Source: Rhodococcus oxybenzonivorans
GTDB taxonomy: Bacteria; Actinomycetota; Actinomycetes; Mycobacteriales; Mycobacteriaceae
Assembly: GCF_003130705.1 (NCBI RefSeq)
Contig: NZ_CP021356.1
Coordinates: 62,001-126,000, forward strand
DNA: 64,000 nucleotides
Reading direction: 5' to 3'
A model generated the notes under the pieces. That model worked only from the letters and a program-made list of their open reading frames with translations, did no database searches and was not told the origin of the DNA. Below are positions 1 through 8,905 of this stretch, in pieces (positions within the stretch are counted from its first letter, which is position 1; the number at the start of each line of letters is the position of its first letter). A program made the translations under genes and the position numbers.

Positions 1-150
1 CTCTTCGGCCAACCGTGAGAGATACCCAGGCGTAAAAGTCCGGATGGTCGATGTGGCCACCACGTGGGGGTCGGTGTTCGTAGAGGGGGTGTCCCCCGGC
101 TGGCCGGGCTTGGCGGAAGGCAGATAGGGAAAGACCCGATATACCAGGAC
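1..150 (-). pseudogene. RES-domain toxin remnant (partial, frameshifted)
   Basis: Read on the minus strand from about 150, the product starts VYRVFPYLPSAKPGQPG. It then continues in another frame with GHPLYEHRPPRGGHIDHP and DFYAW, and a third frame gives YLSRLAEE. This order matches the N-terminal part of RES-family toxins (NAD+-degrading partners of Xre/MbcA-type antitoxins), but no single frame spans it. It begins directly after the stop of the antitoxin remnant, which is the usual antitoxin-then-toxin order. The gene leaves the window, so the C-terminal part is unseen. The family call is from recalled motif similarity. Confidence 0.55.
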
Positions 151-642
151 TCAAGCTGCCCCGCCCCATGTTTCTGCATCGAGCACCTCCAGGACCGACG
201 CAGGGTCCGGACAACTTAATCACGTCGACCAGGCGTGCCCCGTCGAGATACGCATTCGGGCTCTCCAGGCTGTGCAGTTTCCCCCACCCCAGGCGTGCCC
301 GGGCGAGGACGTGCTCGAGATCGATCAACCGCGGGCAGCCGCAGGCCCGGGCCGCTCCTTGCCCGACACCCACCTCGATGTCTGCGACCGATTTGCCCCC
401 ATGATCTCTGCGAGGGCAGCTCCCCCGCACTCGTCCACCAGGTACCGCACCTGCTCCGCCGACAACGGATCATCCGGCGCTGACCGCCGAGGCGTTCCTG
501 GGTGTACTGGCGCACGCTCGTCTGATCTTCCCGGAGCGCTCCCGGTCGACCGCTCGCGCGGCTGCGCACCGGGCACACCCTTGCGCCGGGATTCGAGCTC
601 TTGTTCTGAATGTTCGGGTTGGCTAACTTTAGGTGTGGCCAT
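151..642 (-). pseudogene. Xre/MbcA/ParS-type antitoxin remnant with two frameshifts
   Basis: From 642 the frame gives DDPLSAEQVRYLVDECGG, then GANRSQTSRWVSGKERPGP, a typical Xre-type helix-turn-helix with its KERPxP tail, and stops at 325. The neighbouring frame then continues with LIDLEHVLARA and SPNAYLDGARLVDVIKLSG. The third frame ends with DPASVLEVLDAETWGGAA and a stop at 151. Together these form a normal-length antitoxin of the RES/Xre class, so two small indels (near 327 and 208) have broken it. With the toxin also broken, this is a dead toxin-antitoxin pair. The residues upstream of DDPLSAEQ are not recognisable. Confidence 0.7.
613..631. promoter_or_regulatory. DtxR/IdeR-like box
   Basis: The 19 bases TTCGGGTTGGCTAACTTTA match the classical DtxR/IdeR consensus TTAGGTTAGGCTAACCTAA at 14 of 19 positions. 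They end 9 bp before the start of the DtxR-family gene. This suggests metal-dependent autoregulation of the regulator, oxidase and ZIP operon. Confidence 0.6.
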
Positions 643-1339
643 GTCTAACTATTCGATGCGTGCCCCCTCGCAGTGTTGCGGATCCCTGCTCACCGAGGCG
701 GTCGAGGACTATCTCCGCACCCTCTTCTGCCTCTCGGCGCGGGACGAGACGACCTCGGCGTCGGCACTGGCGCGGCGCCTCGATCTGGCGGCCCCGACCG
801 TGTCCGGGATGCACCGGCGGCTGGCCGGGGCCGGCCTGATCCGGCGACCCGCACCCCATCGGGTCACGCTGACGGCGCACGGCCAGCACCACGCGGTGGA
901 CGTCGTTCGCCGAAATCGGTTGGCGAAGGTGTTCCTCGCCGAATTCCTGGACCTGTCCTGGGACGAGATCGGCGGCGAGGCGGATGTGCTTGAGCACGCC
1001 ATCAGCCCGCGTCTCGAATCCCGGCTCAGAGCCGCACTCGGCAACCCAACGCATGATCCGTACGGCAACCCGATTCCGTCGGCGACCGGCGAGTACGTCG
1101 AAACGTGGCCGGAGAGCCTCCGGGCTGCGGTCCCCTGCCGAGATTTCACGGTCGAACGGGTCGTGGACCGGGACACCGACGGGCTGCGCCTGCTCGCGGG
1201 CCTGGGCATCTACCCGGGCCGCGTCATCGCCCGCGCCGAAGCCTCCCCGCACGGCGGGCCGGTGTGCGTCGACATCGACGGCCACCCATACGAGCTGGCG
1301 GCCGCAGTCGGCGGCCTCATCTACGGCAGGGCCGCGTGA
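641..1339 (+). CDS. DtxR/MntR-family metal-dependent repressor
   Basis: This 232-residue protein has a winged helix-turn-helix with recognition region ALARRLDLAAPTVSGMHRRL at about residues 42-62. It is followed by the DtxR-family dimerisation and metal region (EHAISPRLE, HDPYGNPIP) and a C-terminal FeoA/SH3-like domain. DtxR-family proteins repress metal genes when loaded with Fe(II) or Mn(II); which metal applies here cannot be read from the sequence. The ATG at 641 was chosen because similarity starts there and a DtxR-like box lies just upstream. The stop overlaps the start of the multicopper oxidase (TGATG), so regulator, oxidase and transporter are probably one operon. Confidence 0.85.
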   Translation: MSNYSMRAPSQCCGSLLTEAVEDYLRTLFCLSARDETTSASALARRLDLAAPTVSGMHRRLAGAGLIRRPAPHRVTLTAHGQHHAVDVVRRNRLAKVFLAEFLDLSWDEIGGEADVLEHAISPRLESRLRAALGNPTHDPYGNPIPSATGEYVETWPESLRAAVPCRDFTVERVVDRDTDGLRLLAGLGIYPGRVIARAEASPHGGPVCVDIDGHPYELAAAVGGLIYGRAA

Positions 1340-2388
1340 TGGGCGAATCGCGGCGACAGTTCCTGCTGGGCTCGGCCCTGCTCGGCACCGCCGGCGCGGC
1401 AGCGCTCGGGGTCCGGGGCGTGTCGGCCGCGCCCCTTCCGGCAGGTCCCGAGGAGGCGCACTCCGGCGGCGCGCATGCCGGCGGCCACGGCGGTGGGGTC
1501 AGCGGCCCGACGTTCCGCAAGGGTGCGGTCGTCGACCACGAGGCGAACGGCTTCGATCCCACCGAGATTCTGCGCGACTTCGACTACGGCCGCGTCTCCC
1601 GTCTACCGGACGGGCGGGTACTGCGCGAGTGGGACATCGCCGCCGCCGACGTGGACGTGGAAATCGCGCCGGGTGTCCGGTATCCGGCGTGGACGTTCAA
1701 CGGCCGCATCCCGGGCCCGACGTTGCGCTGCCAGGAAGGGGACCTGCTGCGCGTGACGTTCATCAACGCCTCCATGCACCCACACACGATGCACTTTCAC
1801 AGCATCCACCGCGCCGAAATGGACGGGGTCCCCGACATCGGTCCGGGTGTCATTCCCTCCGGCGGTAGCTTCACCTACGAGTTCGACGCGCAACCGTTCG
1901 GGGTGCACCTGTATCACTGCCATGTCGGCCCGCTGGCCGAGCACATCGCCCGCGGCCTGTACGGAACCTTCATCGTCGATCCACCCCAGCCTCGTCCGCC
2001 GGCCGACGAAATGGTCATGGTCATGCACGGCTACAACACCACCTTCGACGGGGAAGGCAATCAGCTCTATGCCGTGAACGGCATCCCGTTCCACTACATG
2101 CACGAACCGATCCGGGTGCGGCGGAACGAGTTGGTGCGGATTTACCTGGTCAACGCCCTCGAATACGACCCGATCAACACGTTCCATGTTCACGGGAACT
2201 TCTTCGACTACTACCCCACCGGCACCCGCCTGCAGCCGTCCGAGTACACCGACACCATCATGCAAGCCCAAGGTCAGCGCGGCATCTGCGAACTGCGATT
2301 CCCGTACACCGGCCGATTCATGTTCCACGCCCACAAGACCGAATTCGCCGAACTCGGCTGGATGGGGTTCTTCGAGGTGACCGAGTAG
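1339..2388 (+). CDS. Tat-exported multicopper oxidase
   Basis: This 349-residue protein starts with a Tat signal (SRRQFLLGSALLG) and a short His-rich linker (HSGGAHAGGHGGG). The cupredoxin copper ligands are visible as MHFHSIH, HLYHCHVGPLAEH, FHVHGNFF and FHAHKTEFAELGWMGFFEV. The length and ligand layout fit a two-domain laccase/nitrite-reductase-like oxidase acting outside the membrane, perhaps on Mn(II), Fe(II) or Cu(I). It overlaps the upstream DtxR gene by one base, and its stop abuts the ATG of the ZIP gene. This is a different subfamily from the three-domain enzyme at 59.3-60.9 kb. The substrate is unknown; control by the adjacent DtxR-type regulator hints at manganese or iron. Confidence 0.85.
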   Translation: MGESRRQFLLGSALLGTAGAAALGVRGVSAAPLPAGPEEAHSGGAHAGGHGGGVSGPTFRKGAVVDHEANGFDPTEILRDFDYGRVSRLPDGRVLREWDIAAADVDVEIAPGVRYPAWTFNGRIPGPTLRCQEGDLLRVTFINASMHPHTMHFHSIHRAEMDGVPDIGPGVIPSGGSFTYEFDAQPFGVHLYHCHVGPLAEHIARGLYGTFIVDPPQPRPPADEMVMVMHGYNTTFDGEGNQLYAVNGIPFHYMHEPIRVRRNELVRIYLVNALEYDPINTFHVHGNFFDYYPTGTRLQPSEYTDTIMQAQGQRGICELRFPYTGRFMFHAHKTEFAELGWMGFFEVTE

Positions 2389-3570
2389 ATGGACACCTCA
2401 GTGGACACAAAACGGACCTGGATGTCCGCGGTCGGTGCGGCCCTCCTCATCGGTGTGGCCCTGGTCGTGCTCGCGATGGTGGGGGGCCGGACCCTGCCCG
2501 AGCGGGCCGGTCCGCCGATCGAGCAGCTCGCGGTCGAACACACCGAACTGGTCCCGGGCTACATCGAGGTCACCGTCCGCAACACCGGCCCCGATCCGGT
2601 CCAGGTCGCGCAGGTGTTCGTCAACGACTCCTACGTCGATCTGACCGGTGGGGAGCAGCCGATCAGCCATCTGGACTCGGAGGTTCTGCGGCTCGACTAC
2701 CCGTGGCAGGACGGGCAACCGTACCTGCTCTCGTTCCTGACCTCGACCGGCCTGGTGATCGAACACGAAATCCCGGCCGCGGTGACCACCCCGCAGGCCG
2801 ATGCCGGGTTCTTCGGGCTGATGGCGTTGATCGGGACCTACGTCGGCATCATCCCCGTCGTGCTGGGAATGCTGTTCCTGCCGGTACTCCGCAGGATCGG
2901 CCCCGGTGGGATACGTGTCCTGCTGGGGCTCACGGTCGGGTTGCTGGCCTTCCTGGCCGTCGACGCGACCATCGAGGGCGTCGAACTCTCCGAACGCGGT
3001 GGCGGCGCCTTCGGCGGCCCGGCCCTGCTCGTCCTCGGCGCGGTGCTGGCGTTCCTCGCGTTGACCGCGCTGGACCGCTATCTCGGGTCCCGCCGCGCCG
3101 TCAGCGAAACGCAGGCGTCGAGCGGGATCCGTTTGGCGTTCATGATCGCCCTCGGGATCGGACTGCACAATCTCGGCGAGGGATTGGCGATCGGCGCCGC
3201 CTACGCCGTCGGCGAGCTCGCCCTGGGGGCGACCCTGGTCGTAGGATTCACCATCCAGAACACCACCGAGGGGCTGGCGGTCGTGGCGCCGCTGACCCGA
3301 CGGCGCCCACCACTGCTGCAACTCCTCGGTCTGGGTCTGCTCGCCGGGACGCCGGCCATTCTCGGTGCGCTCATCGGTGCCAGCGTGAACAACGCCGAGC
3401 TTTCGGCGTTGCTCCTCGGTATCGGTGTCGGTGCGATCGCGCAGGTCATCATCCAGATCGCCCCTGCCCTGCGCGACAGCGCAGGGCGAGTGCTCAGTCC
3501 CGCCACCATCGGCGGGATCACCGCTGGCCTGCTCACGATGTATGTCACCGGACTCCTCGTGGTCGCCTGA
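2389..3570 (+). CDS. ZIP-family metal transporter with N-terminal extracytoplasmic domain
   Basis: The C-terminal two thirds of this 393-residue protein are a ZIP (SLC39-like) permease. Membrane helices contain the metal-path motif HNLGEGLAIGAAYAVGE and the second one QNTTEGLAVVAPL. The first 130 residues hold one membrane anchor and a beta-rich extracytoplasmic segment (VTVRNTGPDPVQVAQVFVND). Such a segment is unusual for ZIPs and could be a binding or docking module. The ATG directly follows the oxidase stop, so the two are co-translated. Role by family: import of a divalent cation such as Zn, Mn or Fe. Metal specificity is not determinable here. Confidence 0.8.
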   Translation: MDTSVDTKRTWMSAVGAALLIGVALVVLAMVGGRTLPERAGPPIEQLAVEHTELVPGYIEVTVRNTGPDPVQVAQVFVNDSYVDLTGGEQPISHLDSEVLRLDYPWQDGQPYLLSFLTSTGLVIEHEIPAAVTTPQADAGFFGLMALIGTYVGIIPVVLGMLFLPVLRRIGPGGIRVLLGLTVGLLAFLAVDATIEGVELSERGGGAFGGPALLVLGAVLAFLALTALDRYLGSRRAVSETQASSGIRLAFMIALGIGLHNLGEGLAIGAAYAVGELALGATLVVGFTIQNTTEGLAVVAPLTRRRPPLLQLLGLGLLAGTPAILGALIGASVNNAELSALLLGIGVGAIAQVIIQIAPALRDSAGRVLSPATIGGITAGLLTMYVTGLLVVA

Positions 3571-4361
3571 CGACCCGTGGAGCCGACCCGCCCCGGCCGC
3601 AGTGAGGCTGGTCCGGCAGTTCGGGCCACCGAGCAACGGCGCGAAACGGCCCGCGCTGCCGGTGAGTGTCAGTTGCCGTCGGCGTGATCGGTGGCGCTGT
3701 CAACCGCCCCGTCCTGCTGTCGTCGATGGGGAGGGCCGCGGCTCGCGCTTCGGCATCCCCCGGTTTCGCTCCCCACCCGCCGGCGGCTTGGGGCCCTGGT
3801 TATCCCAGCGTGGCCGACAGCAACGCCGCCGGGGCGCTGTTGGGGTCGAGTTCGGAGATCGTGCTGGTCGAGACCGCCAGTACGCGTGCGGTTCCGCGTG
3901 CGTCCCGGCCGGGTGCCTTACCGTTGCCATTGTCGCCGCCTCCCGGACACGGTGACCCGGCGCCCCGGCCGGATCGCCCCCCGCAGCAATCAACGTCAGT
4001 GCGTCACCGGTCCTGGTCCGACGAAATGGACCTCGGCGCCTGCCTGGTTCATGCCATCACAGCGAGTGCCGTCTTCGACAGGCGCGTCGAGAATTCGAAC
4101 TTGAGGAGGATGGAACGGGCGGTTCCGGCGACCAGCACCAGCCGGCACTCCAGGGCGCTCGACCGATCCGTCCCAGTTGGCGCAGCACGACATTCTCCAC
4201 CCCACCAGCGCCGCCGACTCTTCCGGGGTGGAGATACTTTGCGCGCGTCCGCAAGAGGCCGATCGCACCCTTGTTGTCCGCGATGCACGGGACTAGCGTT
4301 TTATCCGCGCCGGTCCGTTCCGGTTGGGCCGGGCAATCACATCCCAACTCGGAGGTGCACA
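3571..4361. other. 791-bp stretch without a supportable gene
   Basis: Open frames exist on both strands but show the Arg/Pro/Ser-rich look of out-of-frame high-GC DNA. One short stretch (4150-4290, plus strand) reads QLAQHDILHPTSAADSSGVE and could be a coding remnant, but I recognise no family and see no start. Confidence 0.4.
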
Positions 4362-4649
4362 ATGGCCGTTGCGGTCGTTCTCGATTTTCCCGGGGGAACC
4401 CTCGAGCAGTACGACAATGTGATTGCCAAGATGGGCCTCACTCCAGAAGGCCAAGGCCCGCCCGGCGCGTTGAGTCACTGGGTCGCCGAGACCGACGACG
4501 GCATCCGCGTCAGCGACTTGTGGCTCGGCAGAGACGAATTCGAGAAGTTCTCCGAAGAACAGATCCGCCCGTTCACTGCGGAGTTCGGACTACCGGAGCC
4601 GCAAGTCACGTTCTTCGACGTACACAACTACCTGACGGCGGGCCAATAA
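4362..4649 (+). CDS. Small conserved-looking protein, possible dimeric alpha/beta-barrel (ABM-like)
   Basis: A GGAGGT ribosome site at 4351 precedes the ATG and fixes the start. The 95-residue product has a beta-alpha-beta pattern (AVAVVLDFPGGTLEQYD, then HWVAETDDGIRVSDLW, then FEKFSEEQIRPF). This pattern fits the small dimeric alpha/beta-barrel proteins related to antibiotic-biosynthesis monooxygenases. No catalytic residues can be assigned. It stands alone between a non-coding stretch and broken genes on the other strand. The coding evidence is good; the function is unknown. Confidence 0.7.
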   Translation: MAVAVVLDFPGGTLEQYDNVIAKMGLTPEGQGPPGALSHWVAETDDGIRVSDLWLGRDEFEKFSEEQIRPFTAEFGLPEPQVTFFDVHNYLTAGQ

Positions 4650-4927
4650 GCTGACCACCACCGCTGCGCCTGTCTGCGACAGACCGGCGCGGTTTCCGCC
4701 GAGTCGAACGCAGCTCAACGAGCGATTCCCTCGCCGCATCTGCCTGACGTAATCCACGTCCGGTAACGCCACACACAGCCGCCCGCAGGCATTCCCAGAA
4801 CGTACGGGAACCAGCGCGGCTCCGATCCCGCCGCGTTGCGCAACGACTCCAAGATCGTGATGCCCCGACCAAACAGAGTCGGGGCATCAGGTGTCAAACA
4901 GTGCTTCCTGCAGTGTTCGGCTTTCAT

Positions 4928-5335
4928 TCAGTAGATGTACGTGGTGCGGGCGAAGGCGATGATCCGATCACGAGCAGTGGGCACGGCGCCGGTGCGGGCG
5001 AGCCACTCGATGTCGGCGACCGAGTGCTCGCGGCAGCAGATCTCGGCGGTTTCCTCCGCCCTCGCCTCCGCCCTCGCCTTCTCCCCGAAACGATCTCCGC
5101 ACAACCATCAACCCCGCACGATCGAGGCAATACACCGCCGGGTGCCGGAGACCGACTCAACGACCAACTCGGTGTCCTCAAGCACCCGCAACTGCTGCGA
5201 AACTGCCGGCGGGGAGATCGGTAACTGATCCGCCAATACCCCTACCTCCAACAGCCTGCCGGCAAGCTTCTCCAAGATCGCCCGCCGGGTTGCATCACCC
5301 AACGCGTCGAGGACGACGGCAGCAGTAGCGGACAT
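4928..5335 (-). pseudogene. ArsR-family regulator, frameshifted
   Basis: From 5335 the frame encodes an ArsR-type winged HTH (DALGDATRRAILEKLAG, SPPAVSQQLRVLED) that stops early after GTRRCIASIVRG at 5108. One frame over, the family's expected continuation appears as VYCLDRAGLMVVRRSF. A third frame then runs through GEKARAEARAEETAE to a stop at 4928. Two small indels therefore separate the DNA-binding half from the C-terminal helix. The 75-residue upstream frame might still make a truncated repressor. The MFS remnant upstream on the same strand may once have been a partner gene. Confidence 0.6.
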
Positions 5336-5403
5336 ATCGGTAAGTCTGCCCGAACGAAAGCGGCAGTCAACTGTGTGTCGATACTTTCCGATGTGGGTGG
5401 TCG

Positions 5404-5757
5404 CTACCTTTGAATTCCTGCGTCGGACTGGTCGGTCCGAGGCGCGTGGGTGTGGGTTTCGTACATGCGTACCGCGACGATGATGCCGGAGATCGCGGTG
5501 ATGGCGGCGACGATCCCGATGGCCGCGCGTAGCCCCCAGAGGTCGGCGGTGATGCCGGCGAGGAGGGCGCCGACGGCGAAGCCGCCGTCGCGCCAGAGCC
5601 GGTAGACGCCGACCGCGCGGGCCCGCCAGGCGGGGTGGGCGACGTCGCCGATGGTGGCGAGCAGGGTGGGGTAGACCATGGTCTCGGTAGGGTTACTATC
5701 CCCCGGTGACACCAGGGACGCTTCCGGCTCCCGCGGGCCACCCGGTGAGTCGGCCAT
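5404..5757 (-). pseudogene. C-terminal remnant of an MFS transporter
   Basis: The recognisable part, from about 5690 down to 5404, encodes the last helices of a 12-helix MFS permease: YPTLLATIGDVAHPAWRARA, then VGVYRLWRDGGFAVGALLAG. The N-terminal 300 or so residues are absent. The sequence before VYPTLL (VSPGDSNPTET) is unrelated, so the 5' part was lost at about 5690. It lies upstream of the broken ArsR gene on the same strand, so a former MFS/ArsR unit is likely. Confidence 0.65.
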
Positions 5758-6129
5758 GGATTGGGGAACTGTTCTCCGGTCCGACCGACAATGAAACGAG
5801 CTGGTGATATCAGGTTACGACCGGACCGATCGCGGAACTTGCTCGTGCTTCCTCCACCATTGGCCAGGGCGCTATATCCCTACACGAGAACAACACTCAC
5901 AGAGAGACGATCCACCGCCGCGACCCACGGACACGTCATCCGTTCCCAGCCGATCCCCCGGGCATGCCACCTCACCGACCGATCGGTGAATTCAGGATGG
6001 TGTGCGTCGCGGAGTTCAGCCCGAATTCGTGCGATTCGGTCTCGGTGCGGCTCCGAGATGGTTGGCTGGTGGTGCGGGCCGTGTCAGCGGCCGGCCGCAC
6101 ACCCACACACGATCACGGGAGGATCGGAC
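5758..6129. other. 372-bp stretch without a gene
   Basis: I see no coding signature, repeat or clear operator here apart from the GGGAGG ribosome site at 6117-6122 that serves the next gene. Confidence 0.5.
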
Positions 6130-6936
6130 ATGCCCACACGTGACGACGCCTGGCCGCAGGGAACCCCCTGCTGGGTCGACTGTCAGGTCGACGACACCGC
6201 CAAGGCCCGCGAGTTCTATTCCGAACTCTTCGGCTGGGACATCCAGGACAGTCCGGAGGAGGCCGGCGGCTATCTGATGGCGATGAAGAGCGGCAAACCG
6301 GCCGCCGGGATCGGCCCCAAGCCGGAAGGGATGGCCGTTCCCTCGGCGTGGACAACGTATTTCGCCGCGGACAGCGCGGACGACATCGCCGGCACGGTGA
6401 CCGAGGCCGGCGGGCAAACGTTCATGCCGCCGTTCGACGTCATGGACGTCGGCCGCATGGTCGTCGCCGCCGATCCCACCGGGGCCGCGTTCGGGGTCTG
6501 GGAGGCGAAAGCCCACACCGGTGCCGGCATCTTCAACGAGCACGGCGCGTACTGCTGGAACGAGCTGCACACCCGTGAGTACGAGCGCGGCAAGGACTTC
6601 TACGCGAAGGTCTTCGGCTGGTCCTACACCGAGATCGGCGACGGCGAGAACTTCTCCTATTCGACATTCGCATTGCCCGGCGGCAAGGGCATCGGCGGCA
6701 TCAACGACGACACGAAGATGCCGGGCGAGAATCCGCCGCACTGGCTGACGTGGTTCCAGGCCGACGACACCGACGCGGTCCTGACCAGGGCCACCGAACT
6801 CGGCGCCACCGTCGTCGCCGGACCGGACGACAGCCCCGCGGGCCGGATGGGGATCGTCCAGGGACCGCAGGGCGAGGCCTTCGGTGTCATCGACCCCACC
6901 CGCACCGTCGGCCAGTTTCCCGGCCAACAAGGGTGA
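6130..6936 (+). CDS. VOC-family protein with two glyoxalase-like modules
   Basis: The start is fixed by GGGAGG seven bases upstream of the ATG. The 268-residue protein contains two tandem vicinal-oxygen-chelate modules: residues about 10-130 (WVDCQVDDTAKAREFYSELFGW) and 145-262 (WNELHTREYERGKDFYAKVFGW). It resembles the mycobacterial CFP30B-type glyoxalase/bleomycin-resistance relatives. Family members act on small hydrophobic or electrophilic compounds, often with a divalent metal, but many have no known reaction. It is intact, stands alone, and is cytoplasmic (no signal peptide). Confidence 0.8.
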   Translation: MPTRDDAWPQGTPCWVDCQVDDTAKAREFYSELFGWDIQDSPEEAGGYLMAMKSGKPAAGIGPKPEGMAVPSAWTTYFAADSADDIAGTVTEAGGQTFMPPFDVMDVGRMVVAADPTGAAFGVWEAKAHTGAGIFNEHGAYCWNELHTREYERGKDFYAKVFGWSYTEIGDGENFSYSTFALPGGKGIGGINDDTKMPGENPPHWLTWFQADDTDAVLTRATELGATVVAGPDDSPAGRMGIVQGPQGEAFGVIDPTRTVGQFPGQQG

Positions 6937-7027
6937 GGCGGGACTTCGTCGACCGGTGTCCCGCGGCGGCGACACCGGGACCCAGGCACCGTCCTGGCCG
7001 GTGCCCGGGAGCCTCATTCGCTCGTCT

Positions 7028-7312
7028 TCAGAGGTTGCTCACCCGACCGAACTGGTGGCCGATCGCGGCGGGGAGGTAGCCGACGTCGTGGCCGCCTACG
7101 CGGGCCACGGTGACCGGTAGGGCGCCGATCGTATTGGGTTGGTCGACGACCACCAGCACCGATCCGTGGCTGGCCAGGCGGTCGAACACCGCCCGCAGCT
7201 TCGCTTCGTCGTTCGGCAGGGCCTTGTCGTAGATCTTCTTTCCGGCGGCGGTCAGTCCGACGGCGTGGTGCTCGCCTTTGCCGACGTCGATGCCGCAGTA
7301 GTTCGAGTCCAT
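7028..7312 (-). mobile_element. IS110-family transposase, N-terminal fragment
   Basis: The 94 residues begin MDSNYCGIDVGKGEHHAVG and contain VLVVVDQPNTIGALPV and GHDVGYLP, the N-terminal DEDD catalytic domain of IS110-type transposases. Intact members are about 350-400 residues. Here the frame ends after AAIGHQFGRVSNL, so the C-terminal Ser-containing half is missing. The break lies at about 7060 and the DNA beyond it is unrelated. A dead remnant. Confidence 0.75.
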
Positions 7313-7549
7313 TCAGGGGTCGTCCCTTGTGTCTCGGTCGACCGGTCGCCGATCCGGCATCGACGCCCGGCACCCCGTTACAACGAGACCTACCCAATCT
7401 CGGTTGGCCGTGTCCCTAATGACATCCGAACGGACGCGTCTGAGCTGCACCCTGGCTGATGTGGTCGTTCGACGCTCGCGCTCTCGTGCCCCGTGCAATG
7501 GTGCTTGGGTTCTATCGGTCGTCGCAACACCCGACAGTTCAGGGTGGCG

Positions 7550-8192
7550 ATGGAATTCGAGATACGCAAGCAACGGGGTCCCTCGCGTGGCGAGACCCTG
7601 CATCGGGAACGGCGCGCCTATTTTAGTCAAGAGGCCTGCCGAATCGTCGGGATCAACTACCGCACCGGCAAGCGGTGGCGCAACGGACACCAACCGTCCG
7701 GCGGCCACCCGGGAGCTCCGCCGGTGACAACATCCGCCCTGAACACCGAGTCGGGCCGGTACCTGGGCACTACCGAACGCATCCGTATCGCCGACCGGTT
7801 CCGGGAAGGCGCCTCGATCCGATCGATCGCCAGCGAGTTGAATCGGAGCCCCTCGACGATCAGCCGGGAGATCCGCCGCAACAGTGATCCCACGGACGGG
7901 CAGTACCGGCCCTATGCGGCCCAGCAACGTGCCGGCGCACGCCGCCCACGACCCAAGACTGCCAAGCTGATCAAGTACCCCACGCTGCGGCGACGCATTC
8001 AACGGCATCTCGACAAGGGGTGGAGTCCCGAGCAGATCGTGTGCAGACTGCGCCGCTTTCCGCACCTCACCGACATGCATCTCGCACCCGAAACCATCTA
8101 CCAGGCGGTCTACCGGCCCGCCCACGGCGGCTTGATCCGCGGGAAGAAACCCCTGCTGCGGACCGGTCGCACCATGCGCCGGCCGCGTCGCC
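7550..8192 (+). mobile_element. IS30-family transposase, 5' fragment
   Basis: The frame opens with MEFEIRKQRGPSRGE. It carries the IS30 helix-turn-helix (FREGASIRSIASELNRSPST, then ISREIRRN) and the family region GWSPEQIVCRLRRFP and APETIYQAVY. It breaks after RTGRTMRRPRRQA, before the DDE catalytic core. From about 8190 the DNA belongs to a radical SAM gene in a different frame. The element is therefore truncated at its 3' side, and no terminal inverted repeat could be identified. Intact members are about 380-460 residues. Confidence 0.8.
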
Positions 8193-8820
8193 AGGCGGCG
8201 AGATCTACCTGACCGGGGGTGAACCCATTCCGCTCCCCGACATCGACACGATCGTGCGCACCTGCATGGACGTGTTGCCGACGACGGTGCTGACCAACGC
8301 GATGGTGTTCAAGGGCCGAGGGCTGCGGGCACTGGAATCGCTGCCCCGGGAGGGTCTGGCCTTGCAGATCTGTCTCGACTCCGCCACACCCGGCCTGCAC
8401 GATTCGCACCGCGGCGCAGGCAGCTGGGCAAAAGCGGTCGCCGGCATCCGGCTGGCCCGGCAGCGGGGTTTCCGGGTGCGGATCGCAGCCACCATCGCCT
8501 CGCCGGGTCCGGGAACGATCACCGCGCTGCACGACTTCCGCGACCAGCTCGGCATCGAACGCCGCGACCAGCTGATCAGGCCGATCGCCCGCCAGGGCGC
8601 CGCGGTCAAAGGGCTGGTCCTCACCCCCGAATCACTCGTCCCCGAGGTCACCGTCACCGCCGACGGCGTCTACTGGCATCCCGTTGCCGCCACCAACGAC
8701 CGCGCGCTCGTCACCCGCCGGATCGAGCCGCTCCGCCCCGCACTCGACGAGATCTACGAACGGTTCACCCGGCAATGGGCGGTCGCCGCCACCGCCGCTG
8801 CACTCTTCCCCTGCGCCTAG
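8190..8820 (+). pseudogene. Radical SAM protein, C-terminal two thirds
   Basis: Starting right at the IS30 junction, the frame encodes EIYLTGGEPIPLPDID, the GGE motif of radical SAM barrels, followed by TNAMVFKGRGL, LQICLDSATPGLHD and a normal C-terminus. The CxxxCxxC cluster motif that should precede it is gone, so the fragment cannot bind the 4Fe-4S cluster. The 3' end is intact and converges on a methyltransferase gene on the other strand. Confidence 0.75.
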
Positions 8821-8905
8821 CACCAACCTGGCACACACCTACCCGCTGTCGCATGGATTCATGCATCCGGAGCGCCCCGGCCTCGGGCCAGCGCCCGGTT
8901 ACAGC

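Noticed and set aside
3666..4361. Long plus-strand frame running into the small gene at 4362
   Set aside because: The upstream part is Arg/Pro/Ser-rich with no motifs; the GGAGGT site and the ATG at 4362 mark the real start.
5690..5710. TTACTATCCC near the MFS remnant as an eighth BlaI-type operator
   Set aside because: Only one half-site; no TAGTA partner at 7 or 14 bp.
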